A DNA stretch of 64,000 nt from Vanilla planifolia (taxonomy: Eukaryota; Streptophyta; Magnoliopsida; Asparagales; Orchidaceae): positions 1,610,803-1,674,802 of the forward strand of contig JAIUJO010000091.1 of NCBI GenBank assembly GCA_023846275.1, read 5' to 3'. The translations under genes were made by a program, and so were the position numbers. Below the pieces are notes generated by a model that saw only the letters and a program-made list of their open reading frames with translations, had not been told where the DNA came from and searched no databases. Numbering within the stretch: the first letter of the stretch is position 1; each line of letters starts with the position of its first letter. Positions 1-13,400 of the stretch are shown here, in pieces.

Positions 1-3000
1 CTTGTTCGCATGTGTGTGCATGTTTGTGTGTCTCCTCATACTTTTGTATTTGTTTGTGCACATGCGTGTGTGTGTGTGCATATGTGCATGTGTGTATATT
101 TGTGTGTATGTTTGTATTTCTGAGTGTACTTGGGTGTTCATGTGGCTATGCATGCACGCATGTTCATTTGTGTTCTTACATTTGTGCTTGTTTGCATGTA
201 CTGTTCATGCATGCATGTCCATGTTTGGATGTGTGTATATGCATAGGTGTGCATCTATGTATGCATGTGCATACCTGTGTATGTGTGCATGTATTGTTCT
301 GTGTGCTTACATGTGTGAGCTTGTGTGTCATGTGCTCTTGTGAGTGTGTTTAATTTTGTTCGTGTATGTGCAGGAGTGTGTGTGTGTGTGTTGCTGTGCA
401 TTTGCTTTTGTATGTATGAGGTTGTTTGTCCACATGCAAGTGCATATGTGCATCTGTGCATGTGTGTGTCTTGTGTGTGAGTGGGCATGTGTATGCATGT
501 ATGTGTATGTGTGTGTGGTGGTGTGTATTCATGCTTGTCTAAGCATGTTTTTGTGTGCCTTTGTACATGTAAACATACTTGTGTGTGTGTGTGCATGACT
601 ACATATACATACATGTTTGTGTTTTTGTGCACGTATGTGTTTGTGTGTGTCTATATATATGCTTTTGTTTGTGTGTGTGTGTATGTTGTTGTTGTGGCCA
701 TATATGTGTGTGTGTGAGTGTATGCATGTGTGATTATGCATGTGCACATGTACATGCATGTGCTTTTGTGTGTGTGCTTGTGCATGTGCATATGTGTTTG
801 TATGTGTCCTTATTTGTACATGTGAGCATGAGAGTGTGTGTGCACATGCATGTATGTTTGTTTATGCACTTGTGCTTGTACATATTTATGTATACAACTT
901 TGTCTTCTGGTGCAAGTGCATAAGCACGTGTATGTGTATGCTTATACATGTGTGTGTGTTGTTATACATGTTCTTGTGCAAGTGAGTGTGTATATATGTG
1001 TGTGTGTGTGTGCTAATGTGAGCGTGGGTAACTGTGTGTCTACTTGTGTGCATGTGTTTGTGTGTGTGTGTGTGTTCATGTACATTTGTGCATGTGTGAA
1101 TGTGTGTGTGTGCTTTACATGCATGTTTGTGTGCATACAGGTGTGTATATTTACATGCATGTGCATGTAGATGTAGAAGTGCAGTTATGTGTGTAGGTGT
1201 GCTTCTGTTTGTGTGTGTGAATGTGTGTGTGTACTTGTGTGTTTTTGTGTGTTTGTGTACGCATTTGTGTGTGTTGGTTTCTTTTTTCTTATGTGTACTT
1301 GAGTGTGTGCATGTGTATGTGAGTGCATGGGTACATTTGTGTGGAGTCTATGTGTAAGAGACAACGTGTGTGTGTGTGCATGTGTATATATGTCTATCTG
1401 TATGGGTGTGCATCTGTCTATACATTTGTTTGTGTGTGTGTGCATGCATGCTTGTGTGTGAATGTGCATGTGTGTGTCTATGCAACTGCATATGTGTGAC
1501 TACATTTATGTGTGTGTGCATGGGCACATTGATGTGTGTGTGTGAGTGAATGCATTCACATGTGTATGTATGTATGTGGTTGTTGATCTTTGTGTATGTG
1601 CATGAGTGATCGTGCATGCATGTGTATATGTGTGTGCAATTTTTTATATATTTGAGCATGTTTATGTGTGCACATGTAGATGTGTTCATGCATTTATGTG
1701 TCTATGAATATGGGTAAGAGTGTGCGTGCTATTGTTTGTATGTGCATGCATGCTTGTGTGTGTGTGTGTTTGAGCATGCTTGTGCATGTGTACATGCGTG
1801 TGTGCCTATACGTGTGCATGTGAGTATGCTTATGCATGTCTGTGGGAGTGTATGCATGTGTGTTCCTATGCAAGTGTGTGTGTGTGCATTTTTGTGTGCA
1901 TGTGTGTGTCCACTTGTGAGTGTGTGTGAGCGTGTCTATGTGCGTGTGCATGTGTGTGCATTTACAAGTGTGTTATGTGTGTGCATGCACGTGAGTGTGT
2001 AGGTGCATGCTTGTTTGCTTTTTTTTGTCCATGCTTGTGCATGTGTGTGTGTGTTGTATGTTGATTGTTTATATGTGTGTGCATGTTTGTGTGTATGTGT
2101 ATGCTTATGCATGTGCACATGAGTGTGCCTATCCATATGTGTGTATGTGTGTTGTCTATGTGTATGTGTTTGTTTGTGTGCATGTGTTTGCTTAGGCAAG
2201 TGCATGTGAGTGTGTGTGTGTGCATGTCCATGTGCATGTGTGTGTGAGTGCCTATAGGGGTGTGTACATGTGAGTTTTTGTGTGTGTTTTTGTGCATGGT
2301 ATGATTGTATCAGCATGTCTGTGTGCATGTCCATGTGTACCCATTTGTGAGTGTGTGTGTGTATTTATGGCTACATGTGTGTGGGTTCTTAGGTGCATAT
2401 GTGTGTGTGTGTGTGCTTATGCCTCTGTGCATGCATATATGTTTGTGTGTCTATGTCTTTAGGTGCCTGTGAATGCATCTATGTATACATGTGGGTGTGC
2501 ATGTCTATAAGTGTGTGTCATTTGTGTGCTTGCATGCATGTGTGTATCTATGTACATATGTGCATGTGCCTGTGTTTTTGTGTGTGTTCATGTGTGTGTG
2601 CATGGCCTTGTGTTCATGTGAGTGCAAGTGTATGCTTGTGCATGTGTGTGTGCATACTTATGTGTGAGTGTGTTTACTTGTCTATAAGTGGGTGTGCGTG
2701 TGTACCTCTATGCATATGTGTGTGTATGCATATTGTGTGTGTGTGTGTGCTTGTGTGTAGTGTGTGAGTTTGTGTACACACATATCTATGAATCTGCATT
2801 TACATGTGTGCATTATGCACATGTCTTTGTACATTCTTATGTGTGTATGTCTTTGTGCTCATATATGTGTGCATATTTATGTGTGTGCTTGTGCATGCAT
2901 CTATAGGCTCGTGTGTGTGTCTTCGTGTGAGTGCGGATGTGTGGGCACGTGTGGACATGTTCATGCATGTGTGCATGTTCATGAATGCACATGATTGTGT

Positions 3001-4109
3001 GAATGTGTGTTTCTATGCCTATGTGTTTGAGTATTTGCATGCAAGTGTGTGTGTGTGTGCGTGCATGCATGTGTGTGTGTGTTGCATTTGTACATGTGTG
3101 TGCATACATTTATGTGTATCTAAGGGTGTATATGAGCATGTGTGCATGTGTATTTGTGCATGTATGTGTGTTAGCATTTTAATGTGTGTGCATGTGTGTA
3201 TGTCTTCATATATGTTTAAATAAGTGTGCATATATTTGTTTGCATGTGTAGTTGTGTGCTCATGTGTGTATATGTTTGTATGTGTGTGTGCATATGCCTG
3301 TGTTTAAGAGTACATTTTGTAGGCATGCATGTATGTGTGTGTGTATATCTTGGTTGTTTGTCTGTGTGTGCTCAAATCTATTATATATGTGTGGGTATGC
3401 ATGTGTGTGTGTATGTGCACTTGCTTATATAAGTGTCTATGTGTATCTATGCATGTGTGGTCTTGTGCAAACATGTGTACACGTACATGTATGTGTGTGT
3501 GTGTTTAGTTATGCACATGTGTGAATTTGTGTTTTCATGTGTGTGTGTGTGTGTGCATGTGCTAGTGTGCATGTGTGGGAGAGTGTTCATCAATGGGGAC
3601 AAATGTGTGTGTATGCATATGCATGTGCATGCATGTGTGTGTGCATGCATCTATTTTTGTGTACATTTGTGTGTGTGTGTGTGTGGTAGTGGTTGTGTAT
3701 TTATGTGTGCATATGTGTATGTGAATGCATGGGCATGAGTGTGTGTACTTGTAGATGTGAGATTTTATTTATGTGTGTAGATATGTGTGTTTGCATGTCT
3801 TTGTATGTGTTTGTGTGTACATTTGTGTTCATGTGAGTGAATGTGTGTGCATTTATATGTATGTGCTTGTGTGTGTCGAGAGGTGTATGCATGTCTGTCT
3901 ATGTGTGTATGTGCTCCTATATACATGTCTATGTGTGTGCATGCTTGTGTATACATACACATGAGTTTGTATGGGTTCACATGTGTATGTGTGTTTTTGT
4001 GTGTGGGAATTTTTGTGTGTGCATGAGTTGGTGCAGTGTGTGTGTGCATGTGCATGTAGGCACATGTGTATGTGTGTGGGTACATGTGTGTGTGGGCATG
4101 TTTGTATCT

Positions 4110-6830
4110 TAATATGTGTGAATGTGCATGTGTGTGTGTACAAGGTTTCTAAGTGTATTTGCATATATGTTTGCATTCGTGTGTGTGTGTGTATGTGTGT
4201 GCAAATGTCTACGCTCATATGGGTGTGCACGAGTGTATGCTTGCATGGCTGCTATTAGATGTGTATGTATTTATCCAGGTGTGCATGCATACACATCAAA
4301 GTGCATATGTGTGTGCAGGTGTGAGTTTATTCACAAATGAGTGTGTGTGTGTGTGTGTGTGTGTGAATCTTATCTAATATGAGTGAATGGGTGCATGTTT
4401 GTCTGCTTATGAATGTGTAGGTGTGTATGTATATACATGTGTGCACATACATACATGTCTGAATATGTGTATGCATGTTTGTCTTCATCCTTTGCATTCA
4501 TGTGGGTGTGTCTATATGTGAATGTGTGCATGTTTGTGTGCACATAGTGGTTGTGCATATGTGTGCATGTATGTTTGTCTAGTTGTGTGTGTATGTGCCT
4601 ATATGAGTGTGTGTGTGTATGTGCTTGTGCGTAAGTGTGCATGTGTGTGTGTACAAGGTTTCTAAGTGTATTTGCATGTATGTTTGCATTCGTGTGTGTG
4701 TGTGTATGTGTGTGCATGTGTGCAAATGTCTATGCTCATATGGGTGTGCACGAGTGTATGCTTGGGTGGCTACTATTAGATGTGTATGTATTTATGTAGG
4801 TGTGCATACATACACTTCTATGTGCATATGTGTGTGCAGGTGGGAGTTTGTTCACATATCAGTGTGTGTGTGTGAATCTTATCTTATATGAGTGTGTGGG
4901 TGCATGTTTGTCTTCTTATGCATGTGTATGTGTGTATGTATATGCATGTGTGCACATACATACATGTCTTAATATGTGTACGCATGTTTGTCTTCATCCT
5001 TTGCATTCATGTGCGTGTGTCTATATGTGAATGTTTGCATGTTTGTGTGCACATAGTGGTTGTGCATATGTGTGCATGTATGTTTGTCTAGTTGTGTGTG
5101 TATGTGCCTATACGAGTGTGTGTGTGTATGTGCTTGTTCGTAAGTGTGCATGAGCATGTATGGTTGTATGTATGAGTCCATGTGCATGTGTGTGTGTACA
5201 AGGTTTCTAAGTGTATTTGCATGTATGTTTGTATTCTTGTGTGTGTGTGTATGTGTGTGCATGTGTGCAAATGTCTATGCTCATATGGGTGTGCACGAGT
5301 GTATGCTTGGGTGGCTGCTATTAGATGTGTATGTATTTATGTAGGTGTGCATGCATACACATCTATGTGCATATGTGTGTGCAGGTGAGAGTTTGTTCAC
5401 ATATTAGTGTGTGTGTGAAACTTATCTTATATGAGCGTGTGGGTGCATGTTTGTCTTCTTATGCATGTGTATGTGTGTATGTATATGCATGTGTGCACAT
5501 ACATACATGTCTGAATATGTGTATGCATGTTTGTCTTCATCCTTTGCATTCATGTGCGTGTGTCTAGATGTGAATGTGTGCATGTTTGTGTGCACATAGT
5601 GGTTGTGCATATGTGTGCATGTATGTTTGTCTAGTTGTGTGTGTATGTGCCTATACGAGTGTGTGTGTGTGTATGTGCTTGTGCGTAAGTGTGCATGAGC
5701 ATGTATGAGTCCATGTGCATGTGTGTGTGTACAAGGTTTCTAAGTGTATTTGCATGTATGTTTGCATTCGTGTGTGCGAGTATGTGTGTGCATGTGTGCA
5801 AATGTCTATGCTCATATGGGTGTGCACGAGTGTATGCTTGCGTGGCTGCTATTAGATGTGTAAGTATTTATGTAGGTGTGCATGCATACACATTTATGTG
5901 CATATGAGTGTGCAGGTGTGAGTTTGTTCACATATGAGTGTGTGTGTGTGTGTGAACCTTATCTTATATGAGTGTGTGGGTGCTTGTTTGTCTGCTTATG
6001 TTTGTGTATTTGTGTATGTATATGCATGTGTGCACATCCATACATGTCTGAATATGTGTATGCATGTTTCTCTTCATCCTTTGCATTCATGTGTGTGTGT
6101 CTATATGTGAATGTGTGCATGTTTGTGTGCACATAGTGGTTGTGCATATGTGTGCATGTATGTTTGTCTAGGTGTGTGTGTATGTGCCTATACTAGTGTT
6201 TGTGTGTATGTGCTTGTGCGCAAGTGTGCATGTGCATGTATGGTTGTATGTATGAGTCCATGTGCATGTGTGTGTGTACAAGGTTTCTAAGTGTATTTGC
6301 ATGTATGTTTGTATTCGTGTGTGTGTGTATGTGTGTGCATGTGTGCAAATGTCTATGCTCATATGGGTGTGCATGAGTGTATGCTTGGGTGGCTGCTATT
6401 AGATGTGTATGTATTTATGTAGGTGTGCATGCATACACATCTATGTGCATATGTGTGTGTAGGTGGGAGTTTGTTCACATATCAGTGTGTGTGTGTGTGT
6501 GTGAATCTTATCTTATGTGAGTGTGTGGGTGCATGTTTGTCTTCTTATGCATGTGTATGTGTGTATGTATATGCATGTGTGCACATACATACATGTCTGA
6601 ACATGTGTATGCATGTTTGTCTTCATCCTTTGCATTCATGTGCGTGTGTCTATATGTGAATGTGTGCATGTTTGTGTGCTCGTAGTGGTTGTGCATATGT
6701 GTGCATGTATGTTTGTCTAGTTGTGTGTGTATGTGCCTATATGTGTGTGTGTGTGTATGTGCTTGTGCATAAGTATGCATGTGCATGTATGTTTGTATGT
6801 ATGAGTCCATGTGAATGTGTGTGTGTCCAT
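4110..6830 (+). repeat. Tandem array of five ~0.51-0.55-kb units inside the TG block
   Basis: A distinctive non-TG landmark, CAAGGTTTCTAAGTGTATTT, recurs at 4141, 4654, 5199, 5732 and 6279, giving periods of 513, 545, 533 and 547 bp. A second landmark, CTTCATCCTTTGCATTCATG, recurs once per unit (about 4483, 4991, 5536, 6073, 6620). A third, GCTATTAGATGTGTA (with small variants), does the same. The units align almost end to end with few substitutions. The first unit lacks the roughly 30-bp TATGAGTCCATG-containing piece near its end, which explains its shorter length. The array stops near 6,830, where a sixth landmark would be expected but is absent. Units are much more alike than anything in the flanking TG sequence, so this is a later amplification. 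Confidence 0.92.
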
Positions 6831-6872
6831 GCATGCGTATGTGTATGTGTGCTTATGAGTTTGTCTTGCCAT

Positions 6873-6940
6873 TTTTTGTCTATTTGTGCACATTTGTGTG
6901 TATGTATTGATGTGTGCATTCATATGCACATGTGTGTATG
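6873..6940 (+). repeat. Diverged duplicate partner of 8101-8169
   Basis: This stretch holds TCTATTTGTGCACATTTG, then a TGTGTATGTATTGATG run, then GCATTCATATGCACATG. The order and most bases match 8101-8169, about 1.23 kb away. The match includes non-TG words, so it is not just shared composition. It suggests an older layer of duplication to the right of the clean array. Confidence 0.6.
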
Positions 6941-8100
6941 TGTGTGTGTGTGTGCATGTGTGTTAATATGTGCATGTGTGTATGCATGTGCATGTTCATG
7001 CACATGTGTATAAGTGTGTGTGTGTGTGTGTGAGAGTGTTTGATTCTATTTTTGTGCACATATGAGAGCATGCACATGTGTGGAGGTGTTCTTTCATGTG
7101 TGTGTGTGCATGTGGGTGTGCTTATGTGTGTGTGTGTGAGTGGGTGTGCATCTCTAAGCGTATGCATATATTTGTGTAAGTGGGCATGTGCATGTCTGTG
7201 TATGGGTATGCATGTTTATGTATGAATGCATGCTTTTCTTTTTGTGTGCATGCATATACATGTGGGTGTGTATGCTTATGCATGCACATGTGTGCAAGTA
7301 GTTGTAGGTGGGCATGTGTGTGAGTGTGTGTTCATGGGTGTAGATGATTGTGTGTCTAATGCTATGGGCATGTGTGTGTGTGTGCATGTGCTTGTATGCT
7401 TTTGTGCATATGTTTTCTTACATAGATATATGTGTGTATGTGTGTGTGTTTGTGTGAGTTTGTGCGCTTCTATGCATGTGTTTGGTTTCTTTTGTGCACG
7501 AGTACATTTGTACATACATTGGTTTGTTCAATCATGTGTGCCTATGTGTATGCCCATGTTGCAATCACATGTGTGGTTGCTAGTGCACATGCAGGTGTGT
7601 GTGTGTGTATTTATTTGTGTGCATTTATGTGTGTATATGTTTGCAGGCATGTGTGAACATTTGTGTGTGCGTGTGCACGTATTTACGTGCCTACATTTGT
7701 GTGCTTTTGAGTGCATCTGTGTGTGTACATCTGATGTTATGTGAGTGTGTAGGTGCATGTGCATCTACTTATGCATATGTGTGTGTGTGTATATGTGTTT
7801 GTGTGCTTGTGCATGTGATTGCATGTGTGTGCATGCATACGAGTGTGAATGTTCACATGCATGTGTGTGCCCATGCTTGTGGGTTTGTGTGTGTGTGTGT
7901 GCATGTGTGCATATTTGTGTGCACTTATGTGCTTGTGCAGATGTGTCCATGCATGTGCATTTGGTTGTGTGTCTGTGTCGATACATGCATTTGTGTGTGT
8001 GGGTATATGTACAAGTTGTGTTCATGTGTGTGTGAGAGCTTTCATGTCTCTGTATGTGTGTGTGCATGTGTATGTATTTGTGCTATCTGTGTGTGTATTG

Positions 8101-8169
8101 TTTTTAATCTATTTGTGTCCATTTGTGTGTATTTATTGGTGTATGCATTCGCATGCACATGTATGTATG
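8101..8169 (+). repeat. Diverged duplicate partner of 6873-6940
   Basis: The words TCTATTTGTGTCCATTTG, TGTGTATTTATTGGTG and GCATTCGCATGCACATG occur in the same order as at 6873-6940 with a few substitutions. See that entry. Confidence 0.6.
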
Positions 8170-11100
8170 TTTAGGTGCATGTGTCTTACTTGTGACTATG
8201 TGTATGCATGTGGGTGTTCGCACTCATGTGTGTGTATGTGTGTGTGCATGTGTTCTTGTGTATGTTTGTGCATTTATGCTTGTGTGCGAGCATGTGTGCA
8301 TATCATGGTGTTCTTGCATGCGTGTGTGAATGTATGTAATTGCAAGCTTGTGTGTGCGCATGTGGATATGAATATGTACATGTGTGCATGTCTATTCATA
8401 TAAGTGTGCTTGGGTGTGCACATGTGTGTGGGTGTTAATTCTTGTATGCATGCATATGAGTGTATATGTGGGCATGTACATGTGTGTGCTTATGTGTGTG
8501 TGTGTATGTATGCATGCTTGTCTTTTTGTGCATATGTGTGCATGTGAGTGTGCATGTGTGAGTTTACATGTGTGCATGTGCATGTGTGTAACTACACATG
8601 GGTGTATGCCTGTGTCTGTGTTCATGTGCATGTGTGGTGCATATGTGTTTGTGCATTTGTGTATGTACACATATTTGTGTTCCTAACACTATTGGCATGT
8701 GTGTGCATATATGCATGTGTGCTTTTTTGTGTGTTCTTGCTTGCATACATGTGTGTGTGTCTCTATGTGAGTTTGTGTGCATCTGTGTGTTTGTTTATGT
8801 TTCCATATGTAGGTGCTTATGTGTGTGCATGGTCGTGTTTATGTGTGTCTGTGCATGTGTGTGTGAGCATGTGTATATGTGTGAGCATATTTCTGTGTGC
8901 ACATGTGGGTGTGTTATTGCATGCTTATGAATGTTTCTGTGTAGCATGTGTGTGCAGGTGTGTGTGCCTACTTTTGTGTGCATGTGTGTGTGCGTGCATA
9001 TGCATATGCACTAAAGCATGCATGTGTGTTTTTGTCTATCTATGTGTTTTGATATTTGTGTTGTGTATGTGTGTGTATGCATATGTGTGGATGCATATAC
9101 AAATGTGGGCATGTGCATGTACATTTGTGTGTGTGTTTGTGTGCATATTAATGTTTGTGAGCTTGTGTATGTGAATCGATGTGTGAGGGCGTGGGGGCAT
9201 GCACATTTGTTTGTGTGTGTATGTGCATAAATATGTGTGTGCGTGTTTAGTTGCGTGTGTACTTGGATGTGTGAGTGTGTATTTGCATGTGGTCATGAGT
9301 GTGTGTTGGTGTGTATGTACGTGTGTGTGCATATGTATGTGTGGGTGTCTATAAGTGAGCATGTGTGGGTGTCTGTGTCTATTTTTGCATGTTTGAGTGC
9401 ATGTATTGCAATGTTTATGTGTGTGTGTGTGTGTGCATCAATGTGTTAAGTTATGTGTGTCTGTTCGTATGTGTGTGCTTATCTATGTGTGCATGCTCAT
9501 GGGAGCATGTGCTTGTGTGGAGGTTTATATATGTGTTTTTTTGTGTGTGTGCAATTGTATGTGTGATTGTATGTGTGTATGTGCATGAGCTTATGTAAGC
9601 TTGTGCACATGCTTTAGCATGTGTGTGTTTATGTGCATGAATGTGCATAAGTGTGAGTTGGTGTACGTGAGTGTGCATGTGATGCACACACATATGTATG
9701 TGTCTATGTGTACAAGTGCATTTATGTGGATGTGTGTGTGCATGTTTGTGCTCATGAGTGTGCCATTTTGTTTGTGTGTGAGTACAAATATTTTGTGTCT
9801 ACCAGTGAAGATTTGTGCATCGATACACATGTTTACTTAAGTGTACGTGTGTGTATGCATGTTTTTGTGTGTGTGAGTTTGCACATGTGTGTGCAAGTGT
9901 ATTTATGTGTGTACGCATGTGTGTGTAGATGTGTGTTTTTGTGTTTGTGGATGTGTGTGTGTTATTTTGCATGTGTGTGTGTATGTATGCAGGCCTATGT
10001 GTGTTGGTGCATGCACGTGCACTTATGTGCATGCATACGCATGTTTGTATGTGTATGTGCATTTTTGCATGTGTGTGTATGTGTGTTTGTGTGTGTGCAT
10101 ATGAGTTGTAGTATGAGTACACTAGTGTGTGCATGAATTCACATGTTTGTGCATTTTTGTGTGCTATACATGCATTTGTGAACATGTTTTCATGTGTGGG
10201 TGTGTAGGTATATGTGCTTGCATGTGTGTGTATGCATATGTGTGTTTGCATGTGTGTAATTGTGTGTGTCCATGTGCATTCGTGTTCTTATATATATGAG
10301 TGTGTATGTGTGCACATGTGTGCTAGTAGGGGTGCATATATATGTGCATGTGCATGTGTTGCTATGTGCTTGCATGTGCAAACATGTGTGTGCATGTCTA
10401 TGTGTATGCTCAATTATGTTTATGTGTGTATGTCTATATGTGTGCATGTGGGTTTGTGTGTCTGTGCTCATCTGTGTGTGTGTACATGTGTGTGTAAGGG
10501 GTGTGTTTATTGTTGTGTGTGTATGTGTGTTCAAGCATGCTGCATATTATGTGTGTGTGTGCAGGTGTTATTCACGTGCACACATGTGCATATATACATT
10601 TGTATATTTGGGCATGTGCACATGTGTGTGCAATTGTATGTTTGTTTGTGCGCATGTATACATGTGTGAGTGTTTGTGTTCAAGAGCTTGTGTGTATGTG
10701 TGTTTGTATTTGAGTATATGATTGCGCATATGTGTGCAAGCACATGTGTGTGTATCTCTGTGTACATACGTGCATGTAGTTTTGCATGTGCATGTGTGTG
10801 TGCATATGTTTATGTGCGTGTATGAGTGTGTGTCAGTGTGCACATGTTCATGCATGTGAATATGTATGTGTTTGTATGTGACTATGGAAGTGTTTGTGTG
10901 TGTGTGTATGTGTCATGTGTGCTCATATGCATGCATTTGCATGTGTGTGTATGTGTGCATGCGTGTACGAGTGTGTTTTTTGTGCATGTGTGTGTATGAA
11001 TTTTATGTTCTAGGTGTGCATGCAAGTGCATTTGTATTTTTATGCACCAGTTTGTGTTTGAATATTTGTGTACTCACATTTGTACAAATGTTTGTGCTGG

Positions 11101-12597
11101 TATAGGTTTCTTTTATGTATGCATCTGTGTGTATGCTTGCGTGTGCTTTTGTATGTGCATGCTTGCATGTGTGTGTGTGTATGCATGTGTTTATTTGTAT
11201 GCATGGAATTGTGTACATGTTTATGTGTATTTATATTTATGGCTATGCATGCATGTGGGTATGTTTATGCATGTTTGTGTGTGAGCAAGTGGATATGTGT
11301 GTGCCTGTATGTGTGCAAAAGAATGTGTAATTGTGTGCATGTCTCTATGTGTATTTGTGTGTGTGTGTGCTTGGGTGTGTAGATGTGTTTATGTGTGTAG
11401 ATGTGTGTGCAAGCACAAGTGTGTGTTTGTGCATGTGTATTGTTGTATGTGTGTGTGTATTTGTTGAATCATGTGTAGGCTTGTGTGTGATTATGTGTGT
11501 GTGCAAGTTTGTGTAGTTGTGCATGTGTATCTTTGTATGTGTGTGTGTGTGTTTGATTATGTGTGCATGTGTGCACACATGTGTCTATGTGTGTGCATCT
11601 GCTTGTGGGGCTCTATATGTCAGTGTGTATGTGCATGTGTGCATGTCCATGCAAGCATGTGTATATTTGTGTTTGTTTATGCATTCTTTGTGGGCTTGTG
11701 TATGTTTGTATGTATGTGAATGTTGGCATGCATACATACATGTGTGTACACACATGTGGCTATGCACACATACATATATATGTGTGTGTGTGTGGGTGCA
11801 CAAGTGTGTTTCTTTGTGTGTGTATGTCTCCATGTGTGTGCGAGCGGATGTGTGTTTTTGTATATGTATGTGTGAGTACATTTGTGCATGTGTGGTTGTT
11901 GGACATGCGTGTGTACACTAATTTGTGTTTGCACATTTGTGTACTTATTTTTATATGCTTGTGTGTGCTTGTATAGATGGTGTTATATTGAATCAAGGCA
12001 CCACATGCATTCATAGATCAATTAATCATGTTATTGGAAGTGATGTGACTATGTTTTCAACAAACTTGGGAGCATTAGCCCTAAAATCAAATTACTTCTA
12101 AAGCAAAGAAAACGTCTCACAAAGAGAAAAAAATTAGCAAATGCATCATGTAGGACATAAATTTAAAAGTTTTTACTCATAGCTAAATTTAAAAGGATAG
12201 TAGTGATGTGAGTTGTCTAATCTTGTAATTTTATAATCAAATGATCATTGCCAGAATCACCGCCATTAAGAAATAATTCTTCTAACTATCTAATGCAAGC
12301 AGCTCATTTTCTTAAGAAGAATGTACATAACACAAATGTGCGCAAGGAGTAAATTAAAAGGAAGGAAATTAATGAAGTATGAGCAAACAAGTTAATATTT
12401 GAAATGAAGAGTTAATTACATACAAGACATGTGACCAAGCTTAAATAATAAACAAAGAAAAAGAATAGTTTTGAGTAAAAGTTTCTATTTAATCAAATTT
12501 TAAATTCATCATTCATAAGGATTAATTGTGATATTTTAAGCAATCTTCATTTTTTAATTATAATAAGCTGCTTTTTGACACAAGTTTTAAGAGAACA

Positions 12598-13400
12598 TCA
12601 CAAACAAACATCAAAGAGATAGTGAGGTGATATAATTTTTCTAGTTTTTTGTGAGTAAGATGACACTTCCAACATGAGTTTAGGGACATTCTCATGTAAG
12701 TATGCTCCTCTTCTTATTGGGTATATCTCATGTGTATTGTCCTCGTGCCCTTCTTTTATAGTGAATTTGGAAAAGTTTTTGACCCTTTCCAATCATGATA
12801 ATGCTAATGTCTTTTTGAAAGTGTGAAGAAAAGTTTTTGACCCTTTCCACTTAAGACTCACTTTAATGGGTAACACTTTTAGTTGGATGACCCAAAACGG
12901 AATTTCAAAGAGTATGAATTAAAAAAAATTGGCATCTTTGAATCTATATTAAAGAGGTAAGCATGTGCTCCTATGATTTTCATTATAATTGAAAAACATT
13001 TGATGTTGGATGTACAATATTCAAAAAATTGTAGTCCATCAAATGATGGCCTTGAATGTTTCCAACTTTTTTGCTCGATACTAAACTTTTGTAAGCTCTA
13101 GTGCTGATCTCATTGGAGCACCATCCAATCAACTTGGTCAAGAAGTAGGCCCTATTCTCAATCTTGTTAAGAGTTAGCGAGTCATTAAAAGTATTGATAT
13201 GATAATAAACTTAAAAGGGCTCCATGGGGCTCTTGTTTGTCTTTTGGTCAATCTCAATAAAAACCTTCCTTTAGATATTAGAATCTCTGAAAAGATTTGG
13301 TGCAACAATGGCTTATTGAAAAAAAGTTAAGTAATGAAAAGTTTCCCAAATATTATTGAAGTAACTATAGACAAGGATTTACAACTATCCAATGCAAGCA
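12598..13400. other. 5' part of copy A, no recognisable gene
   Basis: This AT-rich part lies upstream of the LINE endonuclease remnant. It contains a short local duplication: the 20-base word AAAGTTTTTGACCCTTTCCA occurs at 12,772-12,791 and again at about 12,831-12,850. Short minus-strand open frames here show no motif I recognise. In a plant L1 this would be the place of the 5' UTR and ORF1, but I see neither a zinc knuckle nor a DUF4283-like stretch, so no ORF1 is called. Confidence 0.5.

Larger units (their letters stand above)
1..11975. repeat. 12-kb degenerate TG/CATG-rich satellite-like block
   Basis: The + strand is built almost wholly from short runs such as TGTGTG, CATG, TATGTG and TTTGTG, so it is G+T-rich and the minus strand is C+A-rich. 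No perfect long microsatellite occurs; TG runs of 4-10 repeats are broken by CATG, CATA, TTTG and single substitutions. Alternating purine-pyrimidine dominates. All reading frames here give Cys/Val/Met/His-rich (+) or His/Thr/Met-rich (-) strings, which is the translation of the repeat and not protein evidence. The block begins before the window and ends abruptly near 11,975, where AT-rich unique-like DNA starts. Part of it (about 4.1-6.8 kb) is organised as a clean tandem array. The rest looks like older, diverged versions of similar material. No gene, promoter or RNA is supported inside it. Confidence 0.97.

Noticed and set aside
4110..6830. CRISPR-like array
   Set aside because: Period is over 500 bp with the whole unit conserved, not short repeats with unique spacers, and the context is plant transposon DNA.
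1..11975. Telomeric or subtelomeric repeat
   Set aside because: No TTTAGGG-type, TTAGGG-type or other G-run telomere unit is repeated; the sequence is TG/CATG without GGG periodicity.
2..12014. Dozens of open frames on both strands with Cys/Val/Met/His-rich or His/Thr-rich translations
   Set aside because: They are translations of TG and CA repeats (TGT=Cys, GTG=Val, ATG=Met, CAC=His, ACA=Thr). All frames are equally open, with no domain, codon or initiation signal.
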